DNA from: VKMB-3413 sp041027365
GTDB lineage: Bacteria; Pseudomonadota; Alphaproteobacteria; Rhizobiales; Rhizobiaceae
Length of the DNA stretch: 64,000 nucleotides
Direction: 5' to 3'
Assembly: GCF_041027365.1 (NCBI RefSeq)
Contig: NZ_JBFTEH010000012.1
Location: 62,001-126,000 of the forward strand
Shown piece after piece: positions 1 to 8,749 of the stretch. Under the pieces are notes generated by a model, which had not been told where the DNA came from, did not search any database, and saw nothing but the letters and a program-made list of their open reading frames with translations. Within the stretch, counting starts at the first letter, position 1. The number at the start of each line of letters is the position of its first letter. The position numbers were made by a program, and so were the translations under genes.

Positions 1-611
1 CGGCGGCCGTTGCGTCGGCTGCGATCTTTCTGTGCCTGCCCGGCGCCTGTCTTGCCGCGGGGGCAGCCCAGCAGAACCCCACGAGCTTCACCGGGCTGCA
101 GATCCAGGGCGACAAGCCGATCTCGATCGAGTCCGACTCGCTCGACGTCGACGACCGCAACACCGTCGCGACCTTCACCGGCAACGTCTCGGTCGAACAG
201 GGCGACGTGCTGCTGCGCACCAGCAAGCTGCTCGTCCACTACAAGCGCAAGCCGGGCAGCAACGACGGTTCCGGCAAGGAAGCGCCGGTGAAGGCCGGCG
301 CCCTGCCCGGCGGATCGAGCCAGATCGAGCGGCTGGACGCCACCGGCAAGGTCTATGTGAAGTCGACCGACCAGGTCGCGACGGCCGACCAGGCCTCCTT
401 CGACATGGCGAGCCAGCTCGTCACCATGACCGGCGACGTGGTGCTCACCCAGGGCAAGAACGTCGCGCAGGGCTGCCGCCTGACGATCCGGATGGATACC
501 GGCGCCGCACGGCTGGAAAACCGCGACTGCAAGGGCGGCACCAAGACCGGCGGACGCGTCCACCTGATGCTGACGCCCGGGCAGTCGGGTTCGGCCCAGT
601 CCGGTCAGTGA
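1..611 (+). CDS. lptA: LptA, periplasmic LPS transport protein (5' end outside window)
   Basis: LptA bridges the periplasm and carries lipopolysaccharide from the inner-membrane LptBFGC complex to LptDE. The reading frame enters at base 3 with no start codon, so the first residues are missing. About 202 residues are visible. They begin with the end of a signal peptide (AAIFLCLPGACLA) and continue into an OstA/LptA beta-jellyroll domain with typical strands such as IESDSLDVDDR, ATFTGNVSVEQG and MTGDVVLTQG. The stop codon overlaps a GTG that opens lptB, so the two genes are probably translationally coupled. Family assignment rests on domain pattern and on the lptB-rpoN context. Confidence 0.9.
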   Translation, partial: AAVASAAIFLCLPGACLAAGAAQQNPTSFTGLQIQGDKPISIESDSLDVDDRNTVATFTGNVSVEQGDVLLRTSKLLVHYKRKPGSNDGSGKEAPVKAGALPGGSSQIERLDATGKVYVKSTDQVATADQASFDMASQLVTMTGDVVLTQGKNVAQGCRLTIRMDTGAARLENRDCKGGTKTGGRVHLMLTPGQSGSAQSGQ

Positions 612-1489
612 GGCGCAGCACGTTGTCCCTCGACCTGCAGGACCCCGAGCGGCGGATCTCGCCGCGCAGCGAAGGCGAACCTCCCGCGGAGGCGGCGCAC
701 AAGGCTGCGCCCGCCCCGGCGGGAACTGTCGGCGGCACCGACCCGCGCAGCCGTGACGAGCGCCTGCGCGGCACGTTGATCGCCGTCGGGCTCACCAAGA
801 CCTATCGCGGCCGGCGGGTGGTGGACGATGTCGGCATGGTGGTGCGCCGCGGCGAGGCGGTTGGGCTGCTCGGCCCGAACGGCGCCGGCAAGACCACCTG
901 CTTCTACATGATCACCGGTCTCATCCCGGTCGACAGCGGCCGCATCCTGCTCGACGGGGAAGAGATCACCGCGGTGCCGATGTACCGCCGCTCGCGCCTC
1001 GGCATCGGCTATCTGCCGCAGGAGGCGTCGATCTTCCGCGGCCTCTCCGTCGAGGACAATATCCGGGCCGTGCTGGAAGTCGTCCAGTCGGACAAGGCCG
1101 CGCGGGAGCGCGAACTCGAGAACCTCCTCGAGGAATTCCACATCGCGCATCTGCGCAAGCAGCCGTCGACGTCGCTCTCAGGCGGTGAACGGCGCCGATG
1201 CGAGATCGCCCGCGCGCTGGCGTCCGACCCGGCCTTCATGCTGCTCGACGAGCCGTTTGCGGGCGTCGATCCGATTGCCGTCGCCGACATCCAGGGTCTC
1301 GTGCGCCACCTGACGGCGCGCGGCATCGGCGTCCTGATCACCGACCACAACGTCCGCGAGACGCTCGGCCTGATCGACCGCGCCTACATCATGCACGCCG
1401 GATCCCTTCTGACCCACGGCACGCCGAAGCAGATCGTCGACCATCCGGATGTGCGCCGCTTCTATCTCGGCGACCAGTTCAGCTTCTGA
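608..1489 (+). CDS. lptB: LptB, ATPase of the LPS export ABC transporter
   Basis: LptB is the cytoplasmic ATPase that powers LPS extraction by LptFG. The protein shows Walker A GPNGAGKTT, a Q-loop (YLPQEASIFRGLSVEDN), signature LSGGERRR, Walker B FMLLDEPFAGVDP and the H-loop ITDHNVRE. I chose the GTG at 608, which overlaps the lptA stop as GTGA, giving 293 residues. The usual length is about 240. The extra 50 or so N-terminal residues are Pro/Ala/Glu-rich and precede the conserved start of the fold at RGTLIAVGLTKTY. A TTG at 623 is an alternative start. Followed at 212 bp by rpoN, the classical order in this group. Confidence 0.95.
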   Translation: MRRSTLSLDLQDPERRISPRSEGEPPAEAAHKAAPAPAGTVGGTDPRSRDERLRGTLIAVGLTKTYRGRRVVDDVGMVVRRGEAVGLLGPNGAGKTTCFYMITGLIPVDSGRILLDGEEITAVPMYRRSRLGIGYLPQEASIFRGLSVEDNIRAVLEVVQSDKAARERELENLLEEFHIAHLRKQPSTSLSGGERRRCEIARALASDPAFMLLDEPFAGVDPIAVADIQGLVRHLTARGIGVLITDHNVRETLGLIDRAYIMHAGSLLTHGTPKQIVDHPDVRRFYLGDQFSF

Positions 1490-1701
1490 ACCCCAAGCTG
1501 GGCACGGCCGTCCGGCGGGCGCCGCCGGCGCGGCGACGCATGCGACTGTCATCCGATTGACAAGCAACTTCCCGTCCCGCTTTCATGGGCGGATCGGCAT
1601 CGCGATCTTGTCTCGGCAAAGCCGGCGCCTGTCCGCGGTAGGCTTGCACCATCGGTGCGAGCGCGGTCGCTTCGGGCGCTCAGCGAGTGTGTGGCGTGTT
1701 C

Positions 1702-3168
1702 ATGGCCCTATCGGCGAAACTGCAGGTGCGACAGACGCAGTCGCTGGTGATGACACCCCAGCTCCTGCAATCGATTCGGCTTCTCCAATACAGCCATCTG
1801 GAACTGCAGGCCTTCGTCGACAAGGAAATGGAGCGCAACCCGCTCCTCGTGTCTGCCGCCGGTGAACCGTCACTCGCGGCGGCCGCTGTGTCCGCAACGG
1901 GCGGGCTAGCCGGCGGCGGCGAGGAGAACAGTGCGCGGCCGGCAGCCGGGGAACAAGCGCCGATGCCGGGACGGCCGGTAGGCTCCGCTCCCGGCAACGG
2001 CAATGGCAGGAGCGGCAACCGTCTCGGCGCGGGCGACGGCGGGTTCCGGATCGACGACGTCGCCGAGCGCCGTCCGTCGCTGCACGCGCATGCCCTGGCC
2101 GAGGCCGCCGACGCCGTGCCGACGGCGGCGGGCCGGGCTCTCGCCGAATCCATGGTCGAGCATCTCGACGAGAGCGGCTATCTCCGGCTCGACACGGCGG
2201 AATTCGCCGGCTCTCTCGGCGTCCCTGTCGCCACGGTCGAGGCGGTGCTTTCCCAGTTGCAGGCCGAGGCGACGCCGGCGGGCCTTTTCGCCCGCGACCT
2301 GGCGGAATGCCTGGCGCTGCAGCTGAAACGGCAGAACCGCTACGACCCCGTCATGGAGACCGTGCTCGCCAATCTCGATCTCCTCGCGCGACGGGACTTT
2401 GCCGAACTGCGCCGTCTGACGGGCGAGGACGATGCGGGCCTGATGGACATCCTCACCGAAATCCGCGGCCTTGATCCGAAGCCCGGCCACGCCTTCGCGC
2501 AGGACGGGTTCGAGGCGATCGTGCCGGACGTGATCGTCGCCGAGGCGGCGGACGGCGGCTGGCAGGTGGAGCTCAACCCGGACGCCCTGCCCCGGGTCCT
2601 CGTCGACAACGACTACCTCCGGACGGTGCGCGACGGCGCCAGAAGCGACGAGGAGAAGGCGTTCCTCGGCGAGTGCCAGCAATCAGCAAACTGGCTGGTG
2701 CGGTCTCTCGACCAGCGGGCGAAGACGATCCTGAAGGTCGCCAGCGAGATCGTGCGCCGGCAGGACGGGTTCCTGACGAAAGGCGTCGGCGGGCTGAAGC
2801 CGATGACGCTGATGTCGGTCGCCGAGGCGATCGGCATGCACGAATCGACGGTCAGCCGCGTCACCGCCACCAAGCACATCGCCACGCCGCGCGGCACCTT
2901 CGAGATGCGCTTCTTCTTCACCGTCGCGATCGCGTCGGCAAATGGCGGCGACGCCCACTCGGCCGAAAGCGTCAAGCACCGCATCAAGACGCTGATCGAT
3001 GCGGAGAGCGTCGGCAAGGTGATGTCGGACGACGACATCGCCGCCGTGCTCAAGGAGGAAGGCGTCGACCTCGCGCGCCGGACGGTCGCGAAATATCGCG
3101 AGGCGCTGGGCATCGCCTCCTCCATCCAGCGCCGGCGCGAGATGAACGCGCGGCGGCTGGCCTCTTGA
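1702..3168 (+). CDS. rpoN: RNA polymerase sigma-54 factor RpoN
   Basis: Sigma-54 directs RNA polymerase to -24/-12 promoters and needs an AAA+ activator; it governs nitrogen and other regulons. The 488-residue protein has the N-terminal activator-interacting region (MALSAKLQVRQTQSLVMTPQ), an acidic/Gly-rich variable region I-II (about residues 55-130), the core-binding region, a helix-turn-helix (MHESTVSRVTATK) and the RpoN box ARRTVAKYRE near the C-terminus. I chose ATG 1702 because MALSA is the conserved start; a GTG at 1687 would add five residues. A TTGACA lies at 1557-1562 but I see no convincing -10 after it. ptsN downstream is the usual genetic neighbour. Confidence 0.97.
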   Translation: MALSAKLQVRQTQSLVMTPQLLQSIRLLQYSHLELQAFVDKEMERNPLLVSAAGEPSLAAAAVSATGGLAGGGEENSARPAAGEQAPMPGRPVGSAPGNGNGRSGNRLGAGDGGFRIDDVAERRPSLHAHALAEAADAVPTAAGRALAESMVEHLDESGYLRLDTAEFAGSLGVPVATVEAVLSQLQAEATPAGLFARDLAECLALQLKRQNRYDPVMETVLANLDLLARRDFAELRRLTGEDDAGLMDILTEIRGLDPKPGHAFAQDGFEAIVPDVIVAEAADGGWQVELNPDALPRVLVDNDYLRTVRDGARSDEEKAFLGECQQSANWLVRSLDQRAKTILKVASEIVRRQDGFLTKGVGGLKPMTLMSVAEAIGMHESTVSRVTATKHIATPRGTFEMRFFFTVAIASANGGDAHSAESVKHRIKTLIDAESVGKVMSDDDIAAVLKEEGVDLARRTVAKYREALGIASSIQRRREMNARRLAS

Positions 3169-3263
3169 ACCGGGCTCCGTTCACCCCCGCACCCTGCAGA
3201 TCGCGCCCGGCGGCCGGCGAGGCGCCTGGCGGGCGAGTCATTGGCCACCGCTGTGGCTTCGCG

Positions 3264-3292
3264 TTGACAGGCCCTATGTACGTTCCTAGAAG
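3264..3292 (+). promoter_or_regulatory. Candidate sigma-70-type promoter for hpf
   Basis: A perfect -35 hexamer TTGACA (3264-3269) is followed after 17 bp by TAGAAG (3287-3292). It lies in the 283-bp rpoN-hpf gap, about 160 bp upstream of the hpf start. Assignment is by consensus only. Confidence 0.5.
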
Positions 3293-3451
3293 GCGCCACT
3301 TCTCGCCTTCGCCGTCAGGGACCCGCCCGGCGGAGTCCCGTCCTGCGGCGTTTGGCCCGGCACGGGACCCACAAGGCGAGTCGGCGCGTTGAATGCGATC
3401 GGACGATAAAACGGCCGGCGTCGTCATCGTGAAGGAAAGGATGAAGCAAGC

Positions 3452-4021
3452 ATGAGCCTCCGTGTATCGGGCAAGCACATGGATGTCGGCGAGGCATTCC
3501 GGACCCGCATCGAAGAACGGCTCGGGGAAGCCGTGGACAAATATTTCGACGGCAACTTCTCCGGCAGCGTCGTGATCTCGAAGGACGGCTCCCGCTACGC
3601 CACGGACTGTACCGTGCATCTCGACACCGGGGTGGTCTTCCAGGCCGCCGGGCAGGCACACGATCCGGATGCGAGCTTCGGCGATGCCGCCGAGCGTATC
3701 GAGAAGCGCCTGCGCCGCTACAAGCGGCGGCTGAAGAACCATCAGTCCGACGCCCGCCGCGACATGGCCTATTCGATCATGGCGGCGATTCCCGAAGAGG
3801 CGGAAGAGGTTCCGGAGGACTACGCTCCCGCGATCATCGCCGAGACGACGCTGAAGGTCGGCACCTTGTCCGTCGCGAGCGCGGTGATGGAGCTCGACCG
3901 CCAGGACAGCCCGTTCGTCCTGTTCAAGAACGCCAATTCCGGCGCGCTCAACATCGTTTTCCGTCGCCACGACGGCAATTACGGCTGGGTTGACCCGTCG
4001 AGCTATTCGGGCGAGGCGTGA
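3452..4021 (+). CDS. hpf: Ribosome hibernation promoting factor, long form
   Basis: HPF binds the 30S subunit near the decoding centre and, in its long form, drives 100S ribosome dimers in stationary phase. The 189-residue protein has the N-terminal S30AE domain (residues 1-100, starting SLRVSGKHMDVGEAFRTRIE) and the C-terminal dimerisation domain (about 130-189) with the typical PFVLFKNANSGALNIVFRR and DGNYGWVDP stretches. This two-domain length marks the long form. It lies between rpoN and ptsN as in other Hyphomicrobiales. Its TGA stop overlaps a GTG in the ptsN frame at 4018, but the conserved ptsN start is further on. Confidence 0.96.
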   Translation: MSLRVSGKHMDVGEAFRTRIEERLGEAVDKYFDGNFSGSVVISKDGSRYATDCTVHLDTGVVFQAAGQAHDPDASFGDAAERIEKRLRRYKRRLKNHQSDARRDMAYSIMAAIPEEAEEVPEDYAPAIIAETTLKVGTLSVASAVMELDRQDSPFVLFKNANSGALNIVFRRHDGNYGWVDPSSYSGEA

Positions 4022-4080
4022 GCGCCGCACAAGGTTTGCCGGTCAGAGTGGCGAGCCATAAAGCAGAAGGCAGGCCTGCG

Positions 4081-4548
4081 ATGGACCTCGAGATGCTGAT
4101 CGAACCCGCCGCTATCCTGCCCTCCTTGCGAGCGAACTCCAAGAAGCAGGTGCTGCAGGCGCTTGCAGAGAAGGCGGCCGCGATCACCGGCCGCCCCGAC
4201 CGCGAGATCTTCGAGACGATCCTCGGCCGCGAAAAGCTCGGCTCCACCGCCGTCGGCAACGGCATCGCGATCCCGCATGGCAAGCTGCCCGAACTCGAGC
4301 GCATCGTCGGCGTCTTCGCGCGACTGGCCAAGCCGGTCGATTTCGACGCACTGGACGATCAGCCGGTGGACATCGTGTTCCTGCTTCTGGCGCCCGAAGG
4401 TTCGGGCGCCGATCACTTGAAGGCGCTGTCCAAGGTCGCGCGGCTGCTGCGCAACGGCGACACGGTGGACAAGATCCGCCAGGCGTCTCCCGACGCCGGC
4501 GTCATCTACGCGCTGATGACGAACGGCCTGTCGCAGAACGCGGCCTGA
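4081..4548 (+). CDS. ptsN: PTS IIA-like nitrogen regulatory protein PtsN (EIIA-Ntr)
   Basis: PtsN is the terminal phosphoacceptor of the nitrogen PTS (EI-Ntr, NPr, EIIA-Ntr). It regulates potassium transport, metabolism and related responses by protein contacts. The 155-residue protein is a single EIIA mannitol/fructose-type domain. The phosphorylated histidine is His66 in GIAIPHGKL. I chose ATG 4081 (MDLEMLIEP) because family members start here; the open frame extends to a GTG at 4018 with poorly conserved residues. A GAAGG-like ribosome binding sequence precedes 4081. It closes the rpoN-hpf-ptsN block and converges with trmD across 135 bp. Confidence 0.95.
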   Translation: MDLEMLIEPAAILPSLRANSKKQVLQALAEKAAAITGRPDREIFETILGREKLGSTAVGNGIAIPHGKLPELERIVGVFARLAKPVDFDALDDQPVDIVFLLLAPEGSGADHLKALSKVARLLRNGDTVDKIRQASPDAGVIYALMTNGLSQNAA

Positions 4549-4683
4549 GCGCGGCGGCTGGAGACGGCGCACCGCCCGCGACTGCCGGGGCGCGAGGATG
4601 CTCCGTGCACCAGCGCCTGGAGACGGGATCGATTTTCTCCGCGACGGCCGGCGCCGGTCCCGCCTAATTCGTCTCTGATTCGT

Positions 4684-5403
4684 CTACGAGTTTTCCTGAG
4701 AGCGGCGCCTTCGGGGCGCTTCCCCCTGGAGCAGATCCGGCCGGCGCTCGCGGGTGATCCGCTCCGCCTCCGCATGGCGCCAGCGCTCGACCGCGCCGTG
4801 GTCGCCGGAGGTCAGGACATCCGGGATCGAGCGCCCCTCCCATTCCGCGGGCCGGGTATAGTGCGGATGTTCGAGCAGGCCGGTCTCGAAGCTCTCCGTC
4901 TCGCCGGAAAGCGCATTGCCCATGACGCCCGGCAGGAGGCGGATCACCGCGTCGAGCAGCACCAGCGCGCCGAGTTCCCCTCCGGAGAGGATGTAGTCGC
5001 CGATCGAGATTTCCTCGAGGCTCCGCCCCGCAATCACCCGCTCGTCGACGCCCTCGAACCGGCCGCACAGGATCACAGCGCCGGGGCCGGCCGCCAGTTC
5101 GCGCACGCGGCACTGCGTCAGCGGCTTGCCGCGCGGGCTCATCAGGATTCGCGGGCGCTCGTCGCCCGGCGGGGACGCATGGTCGATCGCCGCGGCCAGT
5201 ACATCGGCGCGCATGACCATGCCGGCGCCGCCGCCGGCCGGCGTGTCGTCGACCATGCGGTGCTTGCCGATGCCGAATTCGCGGATGAAGACGGTGTCGA
5301 TCGCGGCATCCCCGCGCGCGAGCGCCTTGCCCGCCAGCGACTGGCCGAGCGGCCCCGGGAACATCTCGGGATAGAGCGTCAGGATGCTCGCGCGGAAGGC
5401 CAT
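4684..5403 (-). CDS. trmD: tRNA (guanine-N1)-methyltransferase TrmD
   Basis: TrmD methylates G37 of tRNAs with S-adenosylmethionine and prevents +1 frameshifting. The 239-residue protein shows the SPOUT trefoil-knot signatures: ILMSPRGKPL, ILCGRFEGVDER and EISIGDYILSGGELG, plus the PHYTRPAEWEG segment of the C-terminal domain. The gene usually sits in an rpsP-rimM-trmD-rplS cluster. Here it lies 10 bp downstream of a small monooxygenase gene instead, with hpf/ptsN converging on the other side, so it appears detached from the ribosomal cluster. Confidence 0.96.
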   Translation of the reverse strand: MAFRASILTLYPEMFPGPLGQSLAGKALARGDAAIDTVFIREFGIGKHRMVDDTPAGGGAGMVMRADVLAAAIDHASPPGDERPRILMSPRGKPLTQCRVRELAAGPGAVILCGRFEGVDERVIAGRSLEEISIGDYILSGGELGALVLLDAVIRLLPGVMGNALSGETESFETGLLEHPHYTRPAEWEGRSIPDVLTSGDHGAVERWRHAEAERITRERRPDLLQGEAPRRRRSQENS

Positions 5404-5413
5404 GGCGACCGGC

Positions 5414-5716
5414 TCAGGCGAGCGGTTCGCTGGCCGCGATCTCGCTGACCTTGAGGTCGCGGGAGAGCACCGTCACCCGCTTCAGCGCCGCCTGCCACGT
5501 CGCGATGTGGTCGGCCTTGCCGTGACGGGCGAGATCGTCCCGGCTGTCCCACTCCTCGTAGATCCGGACGAGGCCCGGTTCGACGAGGTCCTCCGCAAAG
5601 GAATAGACGCGGCAGCCGGCTTCGGCTCTGGTCGCGGCGATGACGGCCTTCGCCTCCTCCCGTACGGTCTCGAGGTCGCCGGGAGACAGGCGGAGCGTTC
5701 CGGAAACGGTGATCAT
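5414..5716 (-). CDS. Antibiotic biosynthesis monooxygenase (ABM) family protein
   Basis: This 100-residue protein is one ABM/YgiN-type ferredoxin-like domain. The family includes quinol monooxygenases and many small dimeric proteins of unknown substrate. Typical features are SPGDLETVREEAKAV, the central EAGCRVYSFAEDL strand-helix and IYEEWDSRDDLARH. It has no cofactor motif, as expected for the family. It probably forms an operon with trmD 10 bp downstream, but no functional link is known to me. The substrate cannot be inferred. Confidence 0.85.
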   Translation of the reverse strand: MITVSGTLRLSPGDLETVREEAKAVIAATRAEAGCRVYSFAEDLVEPGLVRIYEEWDSRDDLARHGKADHIATWQAALKRVTVLSRDLKVSEIAASEPLA

Positions 5717-5805
5717 GGCGTGGTTCTCCTCGCAGTGTCCTCAGCGACGCGTCTTGCCGGGCCGAAGGGCGGCGGCGGAGAGATAGCCCCGCCGAGGCCT
5801 TCGGC

Positions 5806-7134
5806 TCAAGGCCGATCGGGATCGGGGTCGAGCCGATCCACCGCCCGGCCGGCGCCGGGCGCGGCGTGGAGCGGGGTCGCTGCGACCTTCGGCGCAAGGC
5901 GGGCGGCGAGCAGCGTCATGATCGCAGTCATCCCGACGCAGTAGAGCCCCATCGCCTCGATCTGCAGGGGATAGGAGACGTTCCAGTCGATCAGGACGCC
6001 GGTGACGCCCGGCCCGATCGCCGAGGACAGCACCATCAGCGCGACGATCACCGAGCGGACCTGGCCGAGATGCTTCACCCCGTAGAGCTCCGGCCACAGC
6101 GCGCCGAGCAGCGTCGAGGACAGCCCGTTGGAGATGCCGAGGAAGGTCATGAAGACGAAGATCGAGGCCTCGGCGGTGAAGGTACCGGCGACGAGGCAGG
6201 AGATCGCCATCGGGATCAGGAAGAAGGGCAGGATACGCACCGCCGTGAACCGGTCGATCAGGCTGCCGCAGAGGAGCGAGAAGACCACCGTCGTCGCCGA
6301 CATCACCGCGAAGCCGGAAGCGAACACTTCGATCGACCAGCCGCGCAGATGGGTGAGATAGACCTGATGGAAGAAGATCGTCGTGCCGATGAAGGGCGGG
6401 GCGAGGACGCTCGCATTGATCAGCCAGAACACCGGGCTCCTCAGCACCTCGCGAAGCGTCCAGTCGCGGACGGCGGGCGCCGGCCGCCCCTTCACCTCCG
6501 ACTGCGGATCACGCTCCCTGAAGGTCGACCAGACGATCGCCGGCAGGGCGACGACGCCGAGGACGGTCGCCCCGGCGATCCAGGTGCCGCGCCAGCCGAG
6601 CGCGGCGCTCACGAAGACGAAGACCAGCGGCAGGAGACCAGTGCCGGCATGCAGGCCGAGCGTGGTGATCGCCATGGCGCGGCCGCGGTTGGCGGCGAAC
6701 CAGCGGCCGGTGGTGGTCATCGAGATCTCGGTCATCATGCCCTGGCCGAACAGGCGGAGCAGATAGATCGAGACGAACAGGAACGGCAGCGAGGTCGAAA
6801 ACGCCATGGCGAGCGTCGCCGCGGCGAGGCAGACGATGGTGACGCTCGCGACCCGCCAGGCGGGGTAGCGGTCGAGCAGCCAGCCGAGCGTCGGCAGCGT
6901 CGCGGCGCTCGCCAGCGTTCCCGCCATGTAGATGAGGCCGAACTGGCCGTTGGACAGGCCGTATTCGTGGCGGATGTCGCCGTTCGACAGCGAGATGTAG
7001 AAGGTCTGGCCGAAGGACGAGAAGAAGCAGAGCAGGAAGCCGCCCGCGAGCCAACGCACGTTGCGGCCGATGAAGGCGAAGAATTCCATGACTTGTCCGG
7101 AAGGGGCGGCGGGCTGTGCCGCGGCCGAGATCAT
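5806..7134 (-). CDS. MFS transporter, OFA/monocarboxylate-like
   Basis: A 442-residue inner-membrane transporter with about 12 hydrophobic segments. The MFS loop 2-3 motif appears as GWLLDRYPAWR, the second-half counterpart as GSLIDRFTAVR. A signature of the oxalate-formate/monocarboxylate branch is the RLFGQGMMTEISMTTTGRWF stretch between TM4 and TM5. The last 20 or so residues are polar. The substrate cannot be read from sequence; an organic anion is a guess from the subfamily. It is separated by 89 bp from the ABM gene on the same strand. Confidence 0.85.
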   Translation of the reverse strand: MISAAAQPAAPSGQVMEFFAFIGRNVRWLAGGFLLCFFSSFGQTFYISLSNGDIRHEYGLSNGQFGLIYMAGTLASAATLPTLGWLLDRYPAWRVASVTIVCLAAATLAMAFSTSLPFLFVSIYLLRLFGQGMMTEISMTTTGRWFAANRGRAMAITTLGLHAGTGLLPLVFVFVSAALGWRGTWIAGATVLGVVALPAIVWSTFRERDPQSEVKGRPAPAVRDWTLREVLRSPVFWLINASVLAPPFIGTTIFFHQVYLTHLRGWSIEVFASGFAVMSATTVVFSLLCGSLIDRFTAVRILPFFLIPMAISCLVAGTFTAEASIFVFMTFLGISNGLSSTLLGALWPELYGVKHLGQVRSVIVALMVLSSAIGPGVTGVLIDWNVSYPLQIEAMGLYCVGMTAIMTLLAARLAPKVAATPLHAAPGAGRAVDRLDPDPDRP

Positions 7135-7210
7135 TCTTCGACCTTACCATTCGGACAGGAAAGCGCAAACCTCGGTTGGGAGGGCAGAAATCGTCCGCGG
7201 CTGCCGGCGG

Positions 7211-7657
7211 TCAGCTGCGCTCCGCGACGGGCGGCCGGATCATCCGCATGAACAGCCCGTCGTTCAGCGGCTGGAAGCCGAAGGGGGCGTAGACGCCCTG
7301 GGCGTCGCCGGTGCGCAGATACCAGGTCGGCACGCCGGCAAGTTCCGGCCGATCGAGCAGCGCGCGCACCATCCGTCGGCCGAGCCCCTCGCCGCGGTGG
7401 CCGGGCCAGACGACGATGTCCATGAGATAGCCGAACACGGCTGCGTCGCTCACCGCGCGGGCGAAGCCGATCATCGCGCCGTCCCGCTGGACGCTCGCGA
7501 CATAGGAGCCGGCGATCGAGCGGCGGACCTGATCGAGGCTGCGGCCCCTCGCCCAGTAGCTCTCCGTCAGGAAGGCATGCAGCTTGTCGACGTCGACGTC
7601 GGCCGGGTCGAGCGAGAGCGCCGCGGGTTGGCGGCCCAGTGCGGCTTCGATGTCCAT
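7211..7657 (-). CDS. GNAT family N-acetyltransferase
   Basis: This 148-residue protein is a single GNAT fold that transfers acetyl from acetyl-CoA to an unknown amine. Motif A, the acetyl-CoA-binding loop, reads VVWPGHRGEGLGRRMVRALL. The C-terminal YAPFGFQPL is the usual motif B end. I chose ATG 7657 because it starts just before the conserved LSLDPADVDVDKLHAFL. It lies 5 bp downstream of a small membrane protein gene, so the two are probably co-transcribed. Confidence 0.88.
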   Translation of the reverse strand: MDIEAALGRQPAALSLDPADVDVDKLHAFLTESYWARGRSLDQVRRSIAGSYVASVQRDGAMIGFARAVSDAAVFGYLMDIVVWPGHRGEGLGRRMVRALLDRPELAGVPTWYLRTGDAQGVYAPFGFQPLNDGLFMRMIRPPVAERS

Positions 7658-7662
7658 GGAGA

Positions 7663-7962
7663 TCACATGTTCAGCGTGACCGGCGTGCCGGTCGTGAAGA
7701 GCCAGCCGTAGAGGACGAGCCCGGTGACGAGGAGCACGGCGCCGAACCAGAACTGCCGGGCGGCATAGCGGCGTTCCGGCTCCAGTTCCTCGCCGAAGGC
7801 GCCGCGCTTCGTCGCCCGGAAATAGTCGCCGAACTGGAAGCTCGGCCGGTGCCCCGCGGCCTTCCAGATCCGCCGCATGGCGAGGAAATAGCGCAGGAGG
7901 AACAGGAGCCCGACCAGGGTCGCGGCTGCGGCGATCGAGCTGAGCGGCGGGATCTCGGTCAC
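7663..7962 (-). CDS. Small two-TM membrane protein, unknown function
   Basis: I do not recognise a named family. The 99-residue product has two hydrophobic helices, about residues 8-28 (SIAAAATLVGLLFLLRYFLA) and 70-90 (FWFGAVLLVTGLVLYGWLF). Between them is a basic/acidic cytoplasmic-type loop. The frame starts with a GTG at 7962 and has no upstream ATG close by that fits. It is followed after 5 bp by the GNAT gene and diverges from the DUF1003 gene. A topology of two passes with both ends on the same side is the simplest reading. Confidence 0.65.
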   Translation of the reverse strand: MTEIPPLSSIAAAATLVGLLFLLRYFLAMRRIWKAAGHRPSFQFGDYFRATKRGAFGEELEPERRYAARQFWFGAVLLVTGLVLYGWLFTTGTPVTLNM

Positions 7963-8170
7963 GGCCGCGCCTCCCGCATCCCTCGCCTGAGCCGGCCGTC
8001 CTGCAGACCGGCGGCGGAGCCGTCGCCATCTCCGGGCGCCGTGACGTCGAATTGTGACCGCATGCGCGGGTGCCCTTGTCCTCGCCGCCTTTTCGCCGAC
8101 CGGGATGGCTCTTATCAAGCGGAACGCAGGCGCGCGACCCCCAAGCGCTCCGCAACGGTCAGGAGGCATC

Positions 8171-8749
8171 ATGTCCACGGAAGCCAAGAATGCCAGCGCC
8201 GTTCGCTGGTTCGGCCGCTCCTTCGAGCGGCTGCGCCCGATCGAGCAGCGGGTCCTGCAGCGGGCACACGAGCATCAGCTGATCGCGGCGGACCAGAACG
8301 CCAAGGTCAACGCCCAAATGTCGTTCGGCGACCGGCTGTCGGACCGGATCGCCGAGATCGGCGGCTCCTGGGCCTTCATCCTCAGCTTTCTCGGCTTCCT
8401 GGTGGTCTGGGCGGTGGCCAACACGGTCCTGTTGCGCAGCGCCGCCTTCGACCCCTACCCCTTCATCTTCCTTAACCTCGTCCTGTCGATGCTCGCGGCG
8501 ATCCAGGCACCGATCATCATGATGTCGCAGAACCGCGCGGCGGCGCGCGACCGGATCGAGGCGAGCCACGACTACGAGGTCAATCTCAAGGCCGAGATCG
8601 AGATCCTGGCGCTGCACGACAAGCTCGACGCCCTGCGCGCGATCGAGATCGCCGCCCTGACGAAGACGATCGAGGCGGTCGCCGAGCGGCTGGACAGCCT
8701 GGAGACGGCGATCACGGCCCGCAGCAACGCCGGCTCACCTTCGGCCTGA
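8171..8749 (+). CDS. DUF1003 family membrane protein
   Basis: A 192-residue protein with the DUF1003 core: polar N-terminus with QMSFGDRLSDRIAEIGGSW, two TM helices (FILSFLGFLVVWAVANTVLL and PFIFLNLVLSMLAAIQAPII) and the family signature MMSQNRAAARDR. After this comes a long charged, probably coiled-coil tail (residues 130-185). The function of the family is unknown. ATG 8171 is supported by an AGGAGG Shine-Dalgarno at 8161-8166. It is divergent from the small membrane protein gene with a 208-bp shared upstream region. Confidence 0.88.
   Translation: MSTEAKNASAVRWFGRSFERLRPIEQRVLQRAHEHQLIAADQNAKVNAQMSFGDRLSDRIAEIGGSWAFILSFLGFLVVWAVANTVLLRSAAFDPYPFIFLNLVLSMLAAIQAPIIMMSQNRAAARDRIEASHDYEVNLKAEIEILALHDKLDALRAIEIAALTKTIEAVAERLDSLETAITARSNAGSPSA

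Noticed and set aside
1557..1585. TTGACA upstream of rpoN as a promoter
   Set aside because: The -35 is perfect but no acceptable -10 lies 16-18 bp downstream, so it is not listed as a feature.
4650..4683. A short direct repeat ATTCGTCT downstream of trmD as an attachment site
   Set aside because: Only two 8-bp copies exist, with no integrase, tRNA or flanking mobile DNA.
5414..7962. A natural-product or resistance cluster made of the ABM monooxygenase, MFS and GNAT genes
   Set aside because: The genes have separate spacing, no biosynthetic core enzyme is present, and each is a common stand-alone family.
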